Positions 1 through 7,978 of a DNA stretch of 16,594 nucleotides are shown here, one piece after another. The notes below the pieces were generated by a model, which worked only from the letters and a program-made list of their open reading frames with translations, made no database searches and was not told the DNA's origin. How positions within the stretch are numbered: the stretch's first letter is position 1; the number at the start of each line of letters is the position of its first letter. A program made the translations under genes and the position numbers. The stretch lies in the NCBI GenBank assembly GCA_964431685.1, contig CAYSLA010000069.1:1-16594 (forward strand), written 5' to 3'. Origin of the DNA: CAYSLA01 sp964431685 (GTDB lineage Bacteria; Armatimonadota; UBA5829).

Positions 1-58
1 GACGTAGTACACAGCGAGACTGAGCTCTTGCGTCCCCTTCCTCAAAACCCGCATGTTC

Positions 59-67
59 TGGTAGAAT
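59..67 (+). promoter_or_regulatory. Extended -10 promoter of lepA-lipA
   Basis: TGG followed by TAGAAT forms a TGn extended -10 element. It ends 7 nt before the ATG at 75, so transcription would begin at or next to the start codon. No Shine-Dalgarno sequence and no convincing -35 box are visible in bases 1-58, and an extended -10 does not require the latter. Bases 1-58 hold nothing else I recognise. The element is seen in the sequence; its activity is inferred. Confidence 0.4.
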
Positions 68-74
68 ATAGTTG

Positions 75-1886
75 ATGGAATATTCACAGAACAACATACG
101 CAACTTCTGCATAATTGCCCACATTGACCACGGCAAGTCCACTCTGGCTGACCGCATACTCGAACACACCGGAGCCGTTGCCCAGAACGATATGAAAGAA
201 CAACTTCTGGACAGTATGGACCTGGAGCGCGAGCGTGGGATCACGATCAAGATGACGGCGGTCAGTCTCAGCTACAACGCCAAGGACGGTCAGCAGTACG
301 AAATCAACCTGATTGACACTCCGGGCCACGTGGACTTCAGCTACGAGGTCTCTCGTTCGCTTGCCGCCTGTGAGGGAGCCGTGCTCGTTGTAGACGCATG
401 TCAGGGCGTGGAAGCGCAGACTCTGGCTAACACCAATCTGGCGATGAACCATAACCTTGAGATCATTCCGGTGATCAACAAGATCGACATGGAGCTGGCG
501 GACCCTGAGAGAGTTGCGGAAGAGATCGAGAATGTGCTGACCATCGACGCAAGCGAGGCAATTCGAGCCAGCGCCAGACTGGGGATCGGCACGGAAGAGA
601 TTATGGAGGCCATAGTCAGGCGAGTGCCGGCTCCGTCAGGTGATCCTGATGGTTCGCTTCGAGCCCTCATATTTGACTCCCATTTTGACCAGTATGTTGG
701 CGTTGTAGCCTACGTTCGGGTGATGGACGGCAAGATAGAGCCGGGTATGGGTATCCGTATGATGTCCAGCGGCAAGGTGTTCGAGGTGACCGGCGTCGGC
801 GTGTTCAAACCGCAGATGGTGTCGGCCCAGTGTTTGCGCACTGGCGAGGTCGGCTACATTACGGCCTCGATGAAGAACGTTGGGGACACCCGGGTTGGCG
901 ACACGATTACTGATGCCGTTCGCCCGGCGACTGAGCCGCTTCCTGGGTATCGTGAAGTCCGCCCGATGGTCTTCTGCGGGCTGTTTCCGACAGCGAGTAA
1001 TCAGTACAGCACATTGCGCGACGCGCTCGCCAAGCTGCAGCTCAATGACGCGGCGCTTACGTACGAACCCGAGTCGAGCGCCGCGCTGGGGTTCGGTTTT
1101 AGATGCGGTTTTCTTGGTCTGCTGCATATGGAGATAGTCCAGGAGAGGCTGGAGCGTGAGTTCGACCTGGCCCTGATCGCCACTGCGCCGAGCGTCATAT
1201 ATCGTATAATGCTAACCAGCGGCGAAATACTGGAGATTCAGAACCCCAACGACTTGCCTGATCTCAGCGAGATCGACTCCATGGAGGAGCCTTACGTCGA
1301 CGCTACAGTGTTCACGCCAAAAGACTATGTCGGTACGGTAATCGACCTCTGTCGCGAGCGGCGCGGGATCTTCAGGACGATGGAGTACCCGGCTCCAGAC
1401 CGCGTAATGGTCGCCTACAAGCTGCCGCTAGCCGAGATTCTTATGGATTTCTTCGATGCCCTCAAGAGCCGGACACGCGGCTACGCTTCGCTCGACTATG
1501 AGTTCATCGGATACGAGGAAGCCAAGCTCAATAAGCTTAATGTATTGCTGAATGGCGAGCCGGTGGATGCGTTGTCGTTTATAACACACCGCGACCGAGC
1601 GTACACGCGGGCGAAGGTGCTCGTGGACAAACTAAAAGAAGTGATTCCGCGGCAGCAGTACGAAGTTCGCGTCCAGGCTGCCTTGGGGCACAAGATAATC
1701 GCGGCCGCGACCGTGCGCGCCTATCGCAAGAATGTTACCGCGAAATGCTACGGTGGCGACATCACTCGAAAGCGCAAGTTGCTGGAAAAGCAAAAAGAAG
1801 GCAAGAAGCGCATGAAGAATATCGGCAGCGTTGAGGTCCCGCAGGAAGCGTTTATGAGCGTGCTGAAGATCGGAGATGACCGGTGA
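75..1886 (+). CDS. lepA: Elongation factor 4 (LepA), ribosome back-translocating GTPase
   Basis: This is a translational GTPase that acts on the 70S ribosome and is membrane-associated in some bacteria. At 603 aa it has normal family length. In numbering that includes an upstream TTG codon at 72, the P-loop AHIDHGKST is at residues 16-24, the switch region with RERGITIK at 53-60, DTPGH at 82-86 and NKID at 136-139. The G5 motif is SARLGIG at 167-173, where SAKTGIG is usual. The basic LepA-specific C-terminal domain closes with RKRKLLEKQKEGKKRMK and the typical GSVEVPQEAFMSVL. ATG at 75 is preferred over TTG at 72; neither has a ribosome binding site, and the -10 element next to it suggests leaderless initiation. 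The stop overlaps the lipA start by 4 nt (GTGA), so the two genes are probably co-transcribed and coupled. Confidence 0.97.
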   Translation: MEYSQNNIRNFCIIAHIDHGKSTLADRILEHTGAVAQNDMKEQLLDSMDLERERGITIKMTAVSLSYNAKDGQQYEINLIDTPGHVDFSYEVSRSLAACEGAVLVVDACQGVEAQTLANTNLAMNHNLEIIPVINKIDMELADPERVAEEIENVLTIDASEAIRASARLGIGTEEIMEAIVRRVPAPSGDPDGSLRALIFDSHFDQYVGVVAYVRVMDGKIEPGMGIRMMSSGKVFEVTGVGVFKPQMVSAQCLRTGEVGYITASMKNVGDTRVGDTITDAVRPATEPLPGYREVRPMVFCGLFPTASNQYSTLRDALAKLQLNDAALTYEPESSAALGFGFRCGFLGLLHMEIVQERLEREFDLALIATAPSVIYRIMLTSGEILEIQNPNDLPDLSEIDSMEEPYVDATVFTPKDYVGTVIDLCRERRGIFRTMEYPAPDRVMVAYKLPLAEILMDFFDALKSRTRGYASLDYEFIGYEEAKLNKLNVLLNGEPVDALSFITHRDRAYTRAKVLVDKLKEVIPRQQYEVRVQAALGHKIIAAATVRAYRKNVTAKCYGGDITRKRKLLEKQKEGKKRMKNIGSVEVPQEAFMSVLKIGDDR

Positions 1887-2740
1887 GCAACCAGTCGTCT
1901 CCGCCTCGCCCTCATTGGCTGCGGGCCAAAGCGCCGGCAGGCGAGAACTACGAAGATGTGCTGAAGCTGGTGGAGTCGCGGAAGCTTCACACCGTCTGCC
2001 AGAGCGCCAACTGCCCGAATATAGGTGAATGCTGGCGGGAGCGGACGGCCACATTCATGATCCTCGGCGGAATATGCACGCGCAACTGCCGGTTCTGTGC
2101 GGTCGACCACGGCGCCCCATCCGCGGTGGACGAGGACGAGCCCCGGCGGGTCGCAGAGGCGGTCGCCCACCTGAATCTGAAGCACGCAGTGATAACCAGT
2201 GTCACTCGCGACGATCTGCCGGACGGGGGCGCATATATCTTCGCACGCACCATCGAACTCGTCCGCGAAGCAACTCCCAAGTGCACGGTCGAGGTGCTCA
2301 TACCGGATTTCCAGGGCAGCGAGGAGGCGCTTGCTACCGTCCTCGCCTCCGCCCCGGATGTGTTGAATCACAATGTCGAGACTGTAGAGCGCCTCTATCC
2401 GCTGATTCGTCCACAGGCCATCTATTTTCGCTCAGTGGACTTGATTCGTGCGGTCCGGCGTCTCAGCCCCGGCACACGCACCAAGTCCGGGCTCATGGTG
2501 GGGGTTGGAGAGACCACCGAAGAGCTGATCGCGGTATTCTCTGATCTTCGGGATGCGGACTGCAACTTCCTGACTGTCGGCCAGTACCTGGCGCCGTCAT
2601 CACACCATGCGCCGATAGAGCGCTACTGTACCCCTGAGGAGTTCGATGACCTCAAGGCTCGTGCGCTGGCGATGGGCTTTGCCCACGTTGAAAGCGCGCC
2701 GCTGGTCAGAAGCTCGTACCACGCCGCACAGTCTATGTAG
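1883..2740 (+). CDS. lipA: Lipoyl synthase (radical SAM)
   Basis: Inserts two sulfur atoms into octanoyl groups on lipoyl domains (pyruvate and 2-oxoglutarate dehydrogenases, glycine cleavage H protein) using two 4Fe-4S clusters. The auxiliary-cluster motif CX4CX5C is at C39, C44 and C50, and the radical SAM motif CX3CX2C is at C65, C69 and C72 (CTRNCRFC). The C-terminal RSSYHA carries the serine that ligates the auxiliary cluster. The length of 285 aa is normal. The GTG start lies inside the lepA stop codon, so translational coupling is likely. No lipB or lipoate ligase is visible nearby. The gene runs into the convergent GRE activase, whose open frame extends 141 nt antisense into lipA. Its own 3' end appears intact. 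Confidence 0.97.
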   Translation: MSNQSSPPRPHWLRAKAPAGENYEDVLKLVESRKLHTVCQSANCPNIGECWRERTATFMILGGICTRNCRFCAVDHGAPSAVDEDEPRRVAEAVAHLNLKHAVITSVTRDDLPDGGAYIFARTIELVREATPKCTVEVLIPDFQGSEEALATVLASAPDVLNHNVETVERLYPLIRPQAIYFRSVDLIRAVRRLSPGTRTKSGLMVGVGETTEELIAVFSDLRDADCNFLTVGQYLAPSSHHAPIERYCTPEEFDDLKARALAMGFAHVESAPLVRSSYHAAQSM

Positions 2741-3601
2741 ACGGGGTAATTCCGCAATGGGAATAATGGGAGAGATGGGAGTGATGGGAGACTGGTCACA
2801 TAATTTCCAGCGATTAACCAGGTCAGCAAGGTGCTCGAGAATGAATGATCCGATCGCGCATAGATTGCCGGTAGTGGCTGTGGCCCCGGGAATGAGTGGC
2901 GTTCGGATCCAGAGCCTCATCATATGCGGTTTCGTCTCGTGACAGCCTGTGCGGATCGATTCCGCAACCGTCTGGAGATTCTTCAGTATCAGGGCGTTTG
3001 ACTGCCCGGTATACTTCAGGTGCAGATCTGCATCCATCATCTTCAGGTCAAAGAGAACGTGGTCAGTGTAAGAAAGTACGGCATCGAACGCCTCTCTGGG
3101 CGCCATCCCGCACGTATCCAGCGCGGTATGCACTCCGAGTTCGTGCAATCGTTCGAAGAAATCGCTGACGAACCTATACTGGCGCAGCGGCTCGCCGCCC
3201 GAGACCGTCACCCCGCCTCCGAAAGTGCGGTAGTACTCGAGGTCCTTGATTGACTCCGCGACGAGAGAGTCCGTATCCCACTGCCTGGCGGTGTAGTCCA
3301 TTGCTCGCGATGGGCACGCCTCAACACAGGCGCCGCAGTGTGTGCAGAGGGACCGGTCGCGCCTCAGACCGTCGGGGCTTTCGGCGATAGCGGACTTGGG
3401 ACACGCCCCCAAGCAGTCAAGGCATCGAATGCATTTCTCGGCCTCCCAGACGATATCGGGCTCGGCGCTAATCCCTTCGGGGTTTTGGCACCAGAGACAC
3501 CGCAGGGGGCATCCCTTGAGGAAGATTGTTGTGCGCATTCCGGGGCCGTCGTGGGTGCTCCCACGTGCCACTTCAAATACCTGGCAAGTTGACGGTGGCA
3601 A
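2600..3601 (-). CDS. Glycyl radical enzyme activating protein, C-terminus truncated
   Basis: Radical SAM activase that abstracts hydrogen from the GRE glycine. The N-terminal HDGPGMRTTIFLKG is typical. CX3CX2C is at C31, C35 and C38. A two-cluster ferredoxin-like insert has CX2CX2CX3C at C57-C67 and C86-C96. GGEP is at 135-138 and RTPLIPGATAT at 233-243. TTG at 3601 is the likely start: AAGGGGAG lies about 10 nt upstream, the upstream GRE stop is 2 nt away, and the first in-frame ATG is inside HDGPGM. Family resemblance ends at RWKLC (about residue 268, base 2798). Relatives continue with a FNNL..KY-type C-terminal segment. Here the frame instead reads the 9-bp repeat and then 141 nt of antisense lipA. 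The TIM-barrel core and cluster ligands remain, so activity is possible but uncertain. Confidence 0.88.
   Translation of the reverse strand: MPPSTCQVFEVARGSTHDGPGMRTTIFLKGCPLRCLWCQNPEGISAEPDIVWEAEKCIRCLDCLGACPKSAIAESPDGLRRDRSLCTHCGACVEACPSRAMDYTARQWDTDSLVAESIKDLEYYRTFGGGVTVSGGEPLRQYRFVSDFFERLHELGVHTALDTCGMAPREAFDAVLSYTDHVLFDLKMMDADLHLKYTGQSNALILKNLQTVAESIRTGCHETKPHMMRLWIRTPLIPGATATTGNLCAIGSFILEHLADLVNRWKLCDQSPITPISPIIPIAELPRLHRLCGVVRASDQRRAFNVGKAHRQRTSLEVIELLRGTVALYRRMV
2759..2793. repeat. 9-bp tandem repeat, GGGANNNAT type (copy A)
   Basis: Units GGGAATAAT, GGGAGAGAT and GGGAGTGAT are followed by a partial GGGAGACT. It lies 18 nt past the lipA stop and immediately after the point (about 2798) where the convergent GRE activase loses similarity to its family. 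Read in the activase frame it encodes a low-complexity SPITPISPIIPI tail. A related 9-bp array occurs at 12101-12145. Confidence 0.8.
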
Positions 3602-3603
3602 TT

Positions 3604-5715
3604 CTACGCTCCCCTTAGCCTCTCAACGAACTCCTCCTGATAGCTCCGGTTGAGGCAGATGAAACGGCTGGCGTATCCGGTGACCCGCACAACTATGTTC
3701 TGGTAGGCCGGCGTCTCGGGATGGTCCATTGCATCGCGCAACTTCTCGGCGTCCATAATGTTGAGGTTGATCTGTATTCCGCCTTTTCGGAAGAACGCCA
3801 GCGAGAAGTCCCTGATGTACTTCCAGAGCTCGTCCTGGCCGTCAAAGAACCTGGGCTGCACATCCATCTGCATCGTGCCGCCCTGGAACTTGCGCTGATC
3901 TGCCTTGGTGATGGAATTGGCTGTCGGCAGCGGGCCTCGAGTATTGCGGCCCATCTGAGGGTTGATGCCGTGGGCCAGATGCTCATCCGCCAGACGTCCA
4001 TCCGGCGTGGCTCCAATATCCGAACGGAACGCTTGATACGAAGCCGGGTCGGAGGGCCGCACGTGGAAGTTGAAACTGTAGAGCGATGCACGGAACTCCT
4101 GCCCTCGCTGGTTGACCATACTCCCCAGTATTGCCGCCACCGATTCCGTAATGCGGACGAACAGGTCGTCCACCTCGTCCAGATCGTTGCCGAACTTGTC
4201 CTCTCTGAGGAATCGCTGACGCATGGGCTCACAGCCCGACCAGTTGTTCTCGGTCGCTTCCAAGACCTCCTGGAGCGAATACGCATTCCTCTCGAAAACT
4301 AGCTTCCGTATCGCGTGCAGGGAGTCGGTGACGTTTGGGATGCCCAGGATATTCACCGAGGTGAACTGGTAGTCCACTCCGCGCGGAGCGACCATATCAA
4401 GACCACGCTCGATGGGGCCGTGACTGTTCATCGAGGTAAACATCTCAGGCCACAAGCCGCCGAGCAGATCATACTGGCTGTTCTTGAGTTCGCGCATGGC
4501 GCGCGCTGTTCTGGTAAGCTCTTCCTCAAAGAGGCCGTAGAATGCCTCGAAGTCCCGGATATCCCGCTCGATAGCGCCTTTGAGAGTTCGTTTCATCGGC
4601 TTGATCAGGTTGAGCAGGTTGGTGTCCTGGTCNNNNNNNNNNNNNNNNNNNNNNNNNNNNNNNNNNNNNNNNNNNNNNNNNNNNNNNNNNNNNNNNNNNN
4701 NNNNNNNNNNNNNNNNNNNNNNNNNNNNNNNNACCACAAAGCTCATTTCGTTCGTAGCGTCTTTCAGCTCGGCGTCCCTGCCGCCCAGCGAGAAGAAGTG
4801 CCCGCGCAGCTTCAGAAACATCTCGGAAAGGTACTCGCGAGCTTCCTCGTCAGACAGCTCACCCGCTGCTCTGCTCTTGCGGTAAAGATCGATCAGGTAG
4901 AGGTCGAGTCTACCGTATCCGTTGCCGTGGCCTACCATGCGATCCATCAGAACCGCAAAGTGGATCCACTGAACCCCTTCGTAGTAGGTGCGCGGCGGAT
5001 GGAGGGCGATGTGGGCGCAGCACTGCGCGCTGCGCTCATAGGTCTGCTTCTGCCGGGGGTCCGTCTCGCTCGCCGCCAACTCGAGGGCCTTGTCGGCGTG
5101 GCGCTGAATGAAGCGAATAACCGATTCACAGATCATCTGCAGGCCATAGAGATATGAAGCCTTGGACGGGTTGTCGAGTTTGGTGTACTTCTCGCGGCTG
5201 CGTTTGATCCTCTCGAGGATGCCGCCCCAGCCCTGCGACAGACCGATGGACAGGTCGGGGCACGTGTGCTGCGAGCTCATCCCGACAGCGCCCAGTTCCT
5301 CCGCAGCCTTCGCCACTTCGAGCGCGCTCTGGGGCCAGACATACTGCCGCACCATGTGCATCTCCCAGTGGATTTCGCCCACGATGCGTTCGTCGCTGTA
5401 GATGCCGACTGGCGAGTTGTCCACAAGGAACGCGTAGTCGCGTCCCCAGCTTTCGCCAGTCGCCTCGTAGCCATTGACCCTGGATGGCATCTCATCAAGT
5501 CTGGGGAATGGGCCGATGTCGATCCAACAGGCATGGTCGCCGAAGGACACATCAATCTCGTCCGGTGTCATAGCCCCGGAACCCAACCGCCTCTTTCCGC
5601 TGATTGCCAGCTCGCGGCTGCGCTGCGCAAGAATCTGAATGCGCGACGACTGCTCCAATCTCGTCTCGATTGGCGCCATCGTATAGTCCAATTTGTCACC
5701 GCAAAGTGTTGCCAT
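3604..5715 (-). CDS. Glycyl radical enzyme, PFL/glycerol-dehydratase-like family (interrupted by assembly gap)
   Basis: Radical enzyme of the PFL-like superfamily. The C-terminal fingerprint RVTGYASRF puts the radical glycine at codon 3676-3678, 24 residues from the end. Other family blocks are QHTCPDLSIGLSQGWGGILE, SLGGRDAELKDATNEMS, GVDYQFTSVNILGIPNVTDSLHAIRKLVFE and TPDGRLADEHLAHG. The catalytic cysteine loop, which should lie just before NLLNLIKP, is missing because of the N run. Start choice: ATG at 5715 gives a natural N-terminus and has AGGCGG upstream; GTG at 5766 or ATG at 5679 are alternatives. It is fourth-to-third in the operon order UroD-UroD-GRE-activase, 54 nt or less from the UroD gene and 2 nt from the activase. 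The substrate is unknown; it is not classic pyruvate formate-lyase judged by sequence and context. Confidence 0.92.
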   Translation of the reverse strand: MATLCGDKLDYTMAPIETRLEQSSRIQILAQRSRELAISGKRRLGSGAMTPDEIDVSFGDHACWIDIGPFPRLDEMPSRVNGYEATGESWGRDYAFLVDNSPVGIYSDERIVGEIHWEMHMVRQYVWPQSALEVAKAAEELGAVGMSSQHTCPDLSIGLSQGWGGILERIKRSREKYTKLDNPSKASYLYGLQMICESVIRFIQRHADKALELAASETDPRQKQTYERSAQCCAHIALHPPRTYYEGVQWIHFAVLMDRMVGHGNGYGRLDLYLIDLYRKSRAAGELSDEEAREYLSEMFLKLRGHFFSLGGRDAELKDATNEMSFVXXXXXXXXXXXXXXXXXXXXXXXXXXXXXXXXXXDQDTNLLNLIKPMKRTLKGAIERDIRDFEAFYGLFEEELTRTARAMRELKNSQYDLLGGLWPEMFTSMNSHGPIERGLDMVAPRGVDYQFTSVNILGIPNVTDSLHAIRKLVFERNAYSLQEVLEATENNWSGCEPMRQRFLREDKFGNDLDEVDDLFVRITESVAAILGSMVNQRGQEFRASLYSFNFHVRPSDPASYQAFRSDIGATPDGRLADEHLAHGINPQMGRNTRGPLPTANSITKADQRKFQGGTMQMDVQPRFFDGQDELWKYIRDFSLAFFRKGGIQINLNIMDAEKLRDAMDHPETPAYQNIVVRVTGYASRFICLNRSYQEEFVERLRGA
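4633..4732. other. Assembly gap of 100 N inside the GRE gene
   Basis: Exactly 100 unknown bases, the conventional placeholder for a gap of unknown size. Both flanks read as GRE in the same frame when it is counted as 100. From general knowledge of the family, about 110 residues normally separate the NEM block from the NL.K block after the cysteine loop, so the true gap is probably near 0.3 kb. Confidence 0.95.
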
Positions 5716-5769
5716 ATTCCGCCTGTTTCTTAGTTTGGTTATCGGGGCTTCGCCTTCGGAGAGCACACT

Positions 5770-6753
5770 TCACGCACTCGCGTACTTCGCGTACTCGTCC
5801 ACCGCCCACATCTGCCACTCGGGATCGATGCCGAGCGACTTCGGGTCGCCATAGTATCCGCAGACAAATCCGCCGCCGTTTGACCCCAGCTTGTCGATCA
5901 GCTCGCGGGCGCACGCCCTGATGTAGGTTTCATCACCGGTCGGCAGGTCCTTCTGGATGTCCACGGGTGACCACACCGCCGTCTTGCCTCCGCATTGCTT
6001 TGCCAGAAAGTCGAGGCCCGAAAGCTTCGGCTGATCGAGCTGGAGGACGTTGACGCCCATGTCTACGAGGCTTGGGATTATGTCGACAATATACCCGCAC
6101 GAATGCATCCAGACGTGCAGTCCCAGGCTCCGGGCGTGCCCGACCAGTTCCCTGAAGCCCCACTCAAACATCTCGTGCCAGAGCTTGGGAGATACCAGCA
6201 GCCGTTCCTGTGTGCCCCAGTCCTCCGCGAATATGAAACCGTCCGCGCCTGCGGCAGCCCACTGGTCCATACACGACCGCAGCAGGTCGACCACCTTCCT
6301 CTGCAGCTCGTTTACCTCATCCGGATAGAGCAGCACATCAGAAAGGAACGTCTCCACGTTACGCAAGTATCGCATGATTGCGAACGGGAATCCGTTCAGG
6401 CCGCCCATATGGTAGAGATCGGGATTGGCCGCAAAAGCCTCTCTAGCCGCAACGTACCTCTCAGGCAGGTCAAGTCGAGGCATCTGGTAGGAATCCAGTT
6501 CCGACCAGTCCTTTATTGCGCCTTCAATCACCTCGCCGCGCGTTGTATTCGGCAGGCACTTCCACACGTTGTGCCATTCGTCTTCCCACTGCTTGAACTC
6601 GTCGGACTCCCATGTCCTGTACGGTTTCCACTCCGGGTCTTCCGAGATTCCCATGCTGAATATGTCGTGCGGGTACGGTTCCGGCAGAGTCATCGGGCAT
6701 CTGTCCGGCTCCGAGAAGCTGAGGCAGCGTTTTACTCTCTCCCTGGGCGTCAT
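5770..6753 (-). CDS. UroD-family protein with methyltransferase-type zinc motif
   Basis: A 327-aa protein of the uroporphyrinogen decarboxylase fold family, which includes MtaA/MtbA/CmuA-type methyltransferases acting between corrinoid proteins and thiols. The N-terminal MTPRERVKRCLSFSEPDRCP and the barrel motifs (GADGFIFAEDWGTQERLLVSP) are typical of the COG0407-like members, not of haem-pathway HemE. H217-S-C219 (WMHSCGYIVDIIPSL) and C298 (GGGFVCGYYGD) give H-x-C-x78-C, which matches the zinc ligands that activate the thiol acceptor in MtaA-like enzymes. ATG at 6753 has AGGAG seven nt upstream, and the previous stop is 15 nt away, so co-expression is clear. No corrinoid protein gene is present in the window, so the methyl donor and acceptor are unknown. 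Confidence 0.88.
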   Translation of the reverse strand: MTPRERVKRCLSFSEPDRCPMTLPEPYPHDIFSMGISEDPEWKPYRTWESDEFKQWEDEWHNVWKCLPNTTRGEVIEGAIKDWSELDSYQMPRLDLPERYVAAREAFAANPDLYHMGGLNGFPFAIMRYLRNVETFLSDVLLYPDEVNELQRKVVDLLRSCMDQWAAAGADGFIFAEDWGTQERLLVSPKLWHEMFEWGFRELVGHARSLGLHVWMHSCGYIVDIIPSLVDMGVNVLQLDQPKLSGLDFLAKQCGGKTAVWSPVDIQKDLPTGDETYIRACARELIDKLGSNGGGFVCGYYGDPKSLGIDPEWQMWAVDEYAKYASA

Positions 6754-6768
6754 ATGGCACTCCTGAAG

Positions 6769-7824
6769 TTACGGTCTTCCAAAATCACGAATCGCTCTGA
6801 CTATCTCGGGATAGCTCTTCCGCCAGACCTTCGGCGGCACATTCTCGAACACGCCTATCACGAGTCTGCCGGTGTGTCCACCCTCGTGCAGCATCTGCAT
6901 CGCCGTATCGTAGATTGCCTGAGGCTCACGCAGATGCACCGAGGAAGGATAGTTCACAAACAACCGCATGTGCGGCCACAGTCTGACCGCATCGGCTACG
7001 CTGGTATCGTTGTCGGGAGTAGGCGAAAACGAATCGATTCCGTCTATGCGCGACTCGCCTATCGCGTCCCAAAGCGGCCTGAGGTCGCCGTCCATATGCA
7101 CGAAGATCGGCTTGTTCTTTCCGTCAACGATGTCCGCAAGCTCGGCGTAGCTCGGCATGCAGTACTTGCGATAGTAGTTCTCTCCAATCACCGGAGCGGT
7201 CACATTGTCACCAATGTCAATGTATGGTGCGGGCGAACCGGCAGCAATCTCGAACATCCGCTTCTGGTTTCGGGCCATAAGCGCAATGCACTCCTCCAGC
7301 ACATCGGGCCAGTCCAACAGATGGCAGCACAGATCGGTAAGCGATACCCACTCCACCCAAAGTTGCTGGAAAGGCGTTCTTCCCACACAGCAATGAACAA
7401 GCCCGTCTTCTCCGATGTCTTCAATGTGTTTCTGGAGACTGTCGTAGTTTTCGAGGATCACGAGGTCCTTGAGATAGGCCATCAGCGCGAAATAGTCTTC
7501 TCGGGTCTTGATGAAGTGTTCGTGCCGTGAGGCGGTGTTGTAGGTCGGCTCCAGGTAGAACTCCTCTGTAATGCTGCCCGCGGGAGTGTGCAGAGTAATG
7601 CGCTCACCCGGTAAGCCGCCGCGTTCAATCGCCTTGCTTTCGAACCGGCAGTTTGGGTGTTCCACCCGGTGAGCGCTGACCCACCTCATGAAGCCCATAT
7701 TGTCACGGCCGACTACCTGCCAGACCTCCTCATTGGGTGCCGCTGTTCCGTCATACTGGCAGAACGGCACCCTGTCAGGCTTCTCGCCTCTGAGAACGGC
7801 AAGCAACCTTTCCCGCATTGTCAT
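6769..7824 (-). CDS. UroD-family protein lacking the zinc cysteines
   Basis: A 351-aa member of the same fold, first gene of the GRE operon. MTMRERLLAVLRGEKPDRVPFCQYDG is the characteristic N-terminus, and GDNVTAPVIGENYYRKYCMPSYAELADIV the barrel strand region. At the position of the HxC zinc motif it reads H243-M-D245-G (IFVHMDGDLRPL), and the later cysteine is replaced in LVIGVFENVP. It therefore probably does not bind zinc in the MtaA manner and may be a substrate-binding, decarboxylase-like or structural partner of the next gene product. ATG at 7824 is used (a second ATG lies at 7818); GAGGAG sits 12 nt upstream, which is rather far. The downstream UroD paralogue follows after 15 nt. The haem-pathway function seems unlikely given the paralogue and GRE context. 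Confidence 0.85.
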   Translation of the reverse strand: MTMRERLLAVLRGEKPDRVPFCQYDGTAAPNEEVWQVVGRDNMGFMRWVSAHRVEHPNCRFESKAIERGGLPGERITLHTPAGSITEEFYLEPTYNTASRHEHFIKTREDYFALMAYLKDLVILENYDSLQKHIEDIGEDGLVHCCVGRTPFQQLWVEWVSLTDLCCHLLDWPDVLEECIALMARNQKRMFEIAAGSPAPYIDIGDNVTAPVIGENYYRKYCMPSYAELADIVDGKNKPIFVHMDGDLRPLWDAIGESRIDGIDSFSPTPDNDTSVADAVRLWPHMRLFVNYPSSVHLREPQAIYDTAMQMLHEGGHTGRLVIGVFENVPPKVWRKSYPEIVRAIRDFGRP

Positions 7825-7886
7825 TGAGTATCAAGTCTCCTCGTATCGTCATTTGCGGCACGAGATCCCACTCGCGCCCCGAACAT

Positions 7887-7916
7887 AGTGTATCGCATTC
7901 TGTTCACTGGCAACAA
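7887..7916 (-). promoter_or_regulatory. Possible sigma70-type promoter of the UroD-GRE operon
   Basis: On the minus strand TTGTTG (7916-7911) and TACACT (7892-7887) are separated by 18 nt. An alternative TTGCCA overlaps the first box with 15-nt spacing. The implied 5' leader is roughly 55 nt. An AACAAC...GTTGT imperfect inverted repeat at 7912-7930 overlaps the -35 side and could be an operator, but no regulator gene is adjacent. Confidence 0.25.
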
Positions 7917-7934
7917 CTCTGGTGTGTTGTCCTC

Positions 7935-7967
7935 CGATGGGACGGGATTTGAAATCCCGTCCCATCG
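7935..7967. repeat. 33-nt perfect palindrome (16-bp arms)
   Basis: CGATGGGACGGGATTT and its exact complement are separated by a single G at 7951. It lies 11 nt beyond the stop of the nuclease relic and upstream of the UroD-GRE operon. There is no T-run after either arm, so it is a poor intrinsic terminator. It looks more like a dispersed palindromic element that may still end transcription from the right. Confidence 0.8.
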
Positions 7968-7978
7968 CCATTTGTGCA

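Noticed and set aside
4315..5157. 280-codon plus-strand frame spanning the N run
   Set aside because: Antisense to the GRE gene; it has no family features and continues only because N codons are not stops.
5995..7530. 511-codon open frame on the plus strand
   Set aside because: It is antisense to both UroD-family genes, has no recognisable domain, and reflects the codon bias of the real genes.
6769..7824. Authentic HemE (haem biosynthesis)
   Set aside because: The sequence resembles the diverse COG0407 relatives, it is paired with a paralogue, and it lies in a GRE operon with no haem genes.
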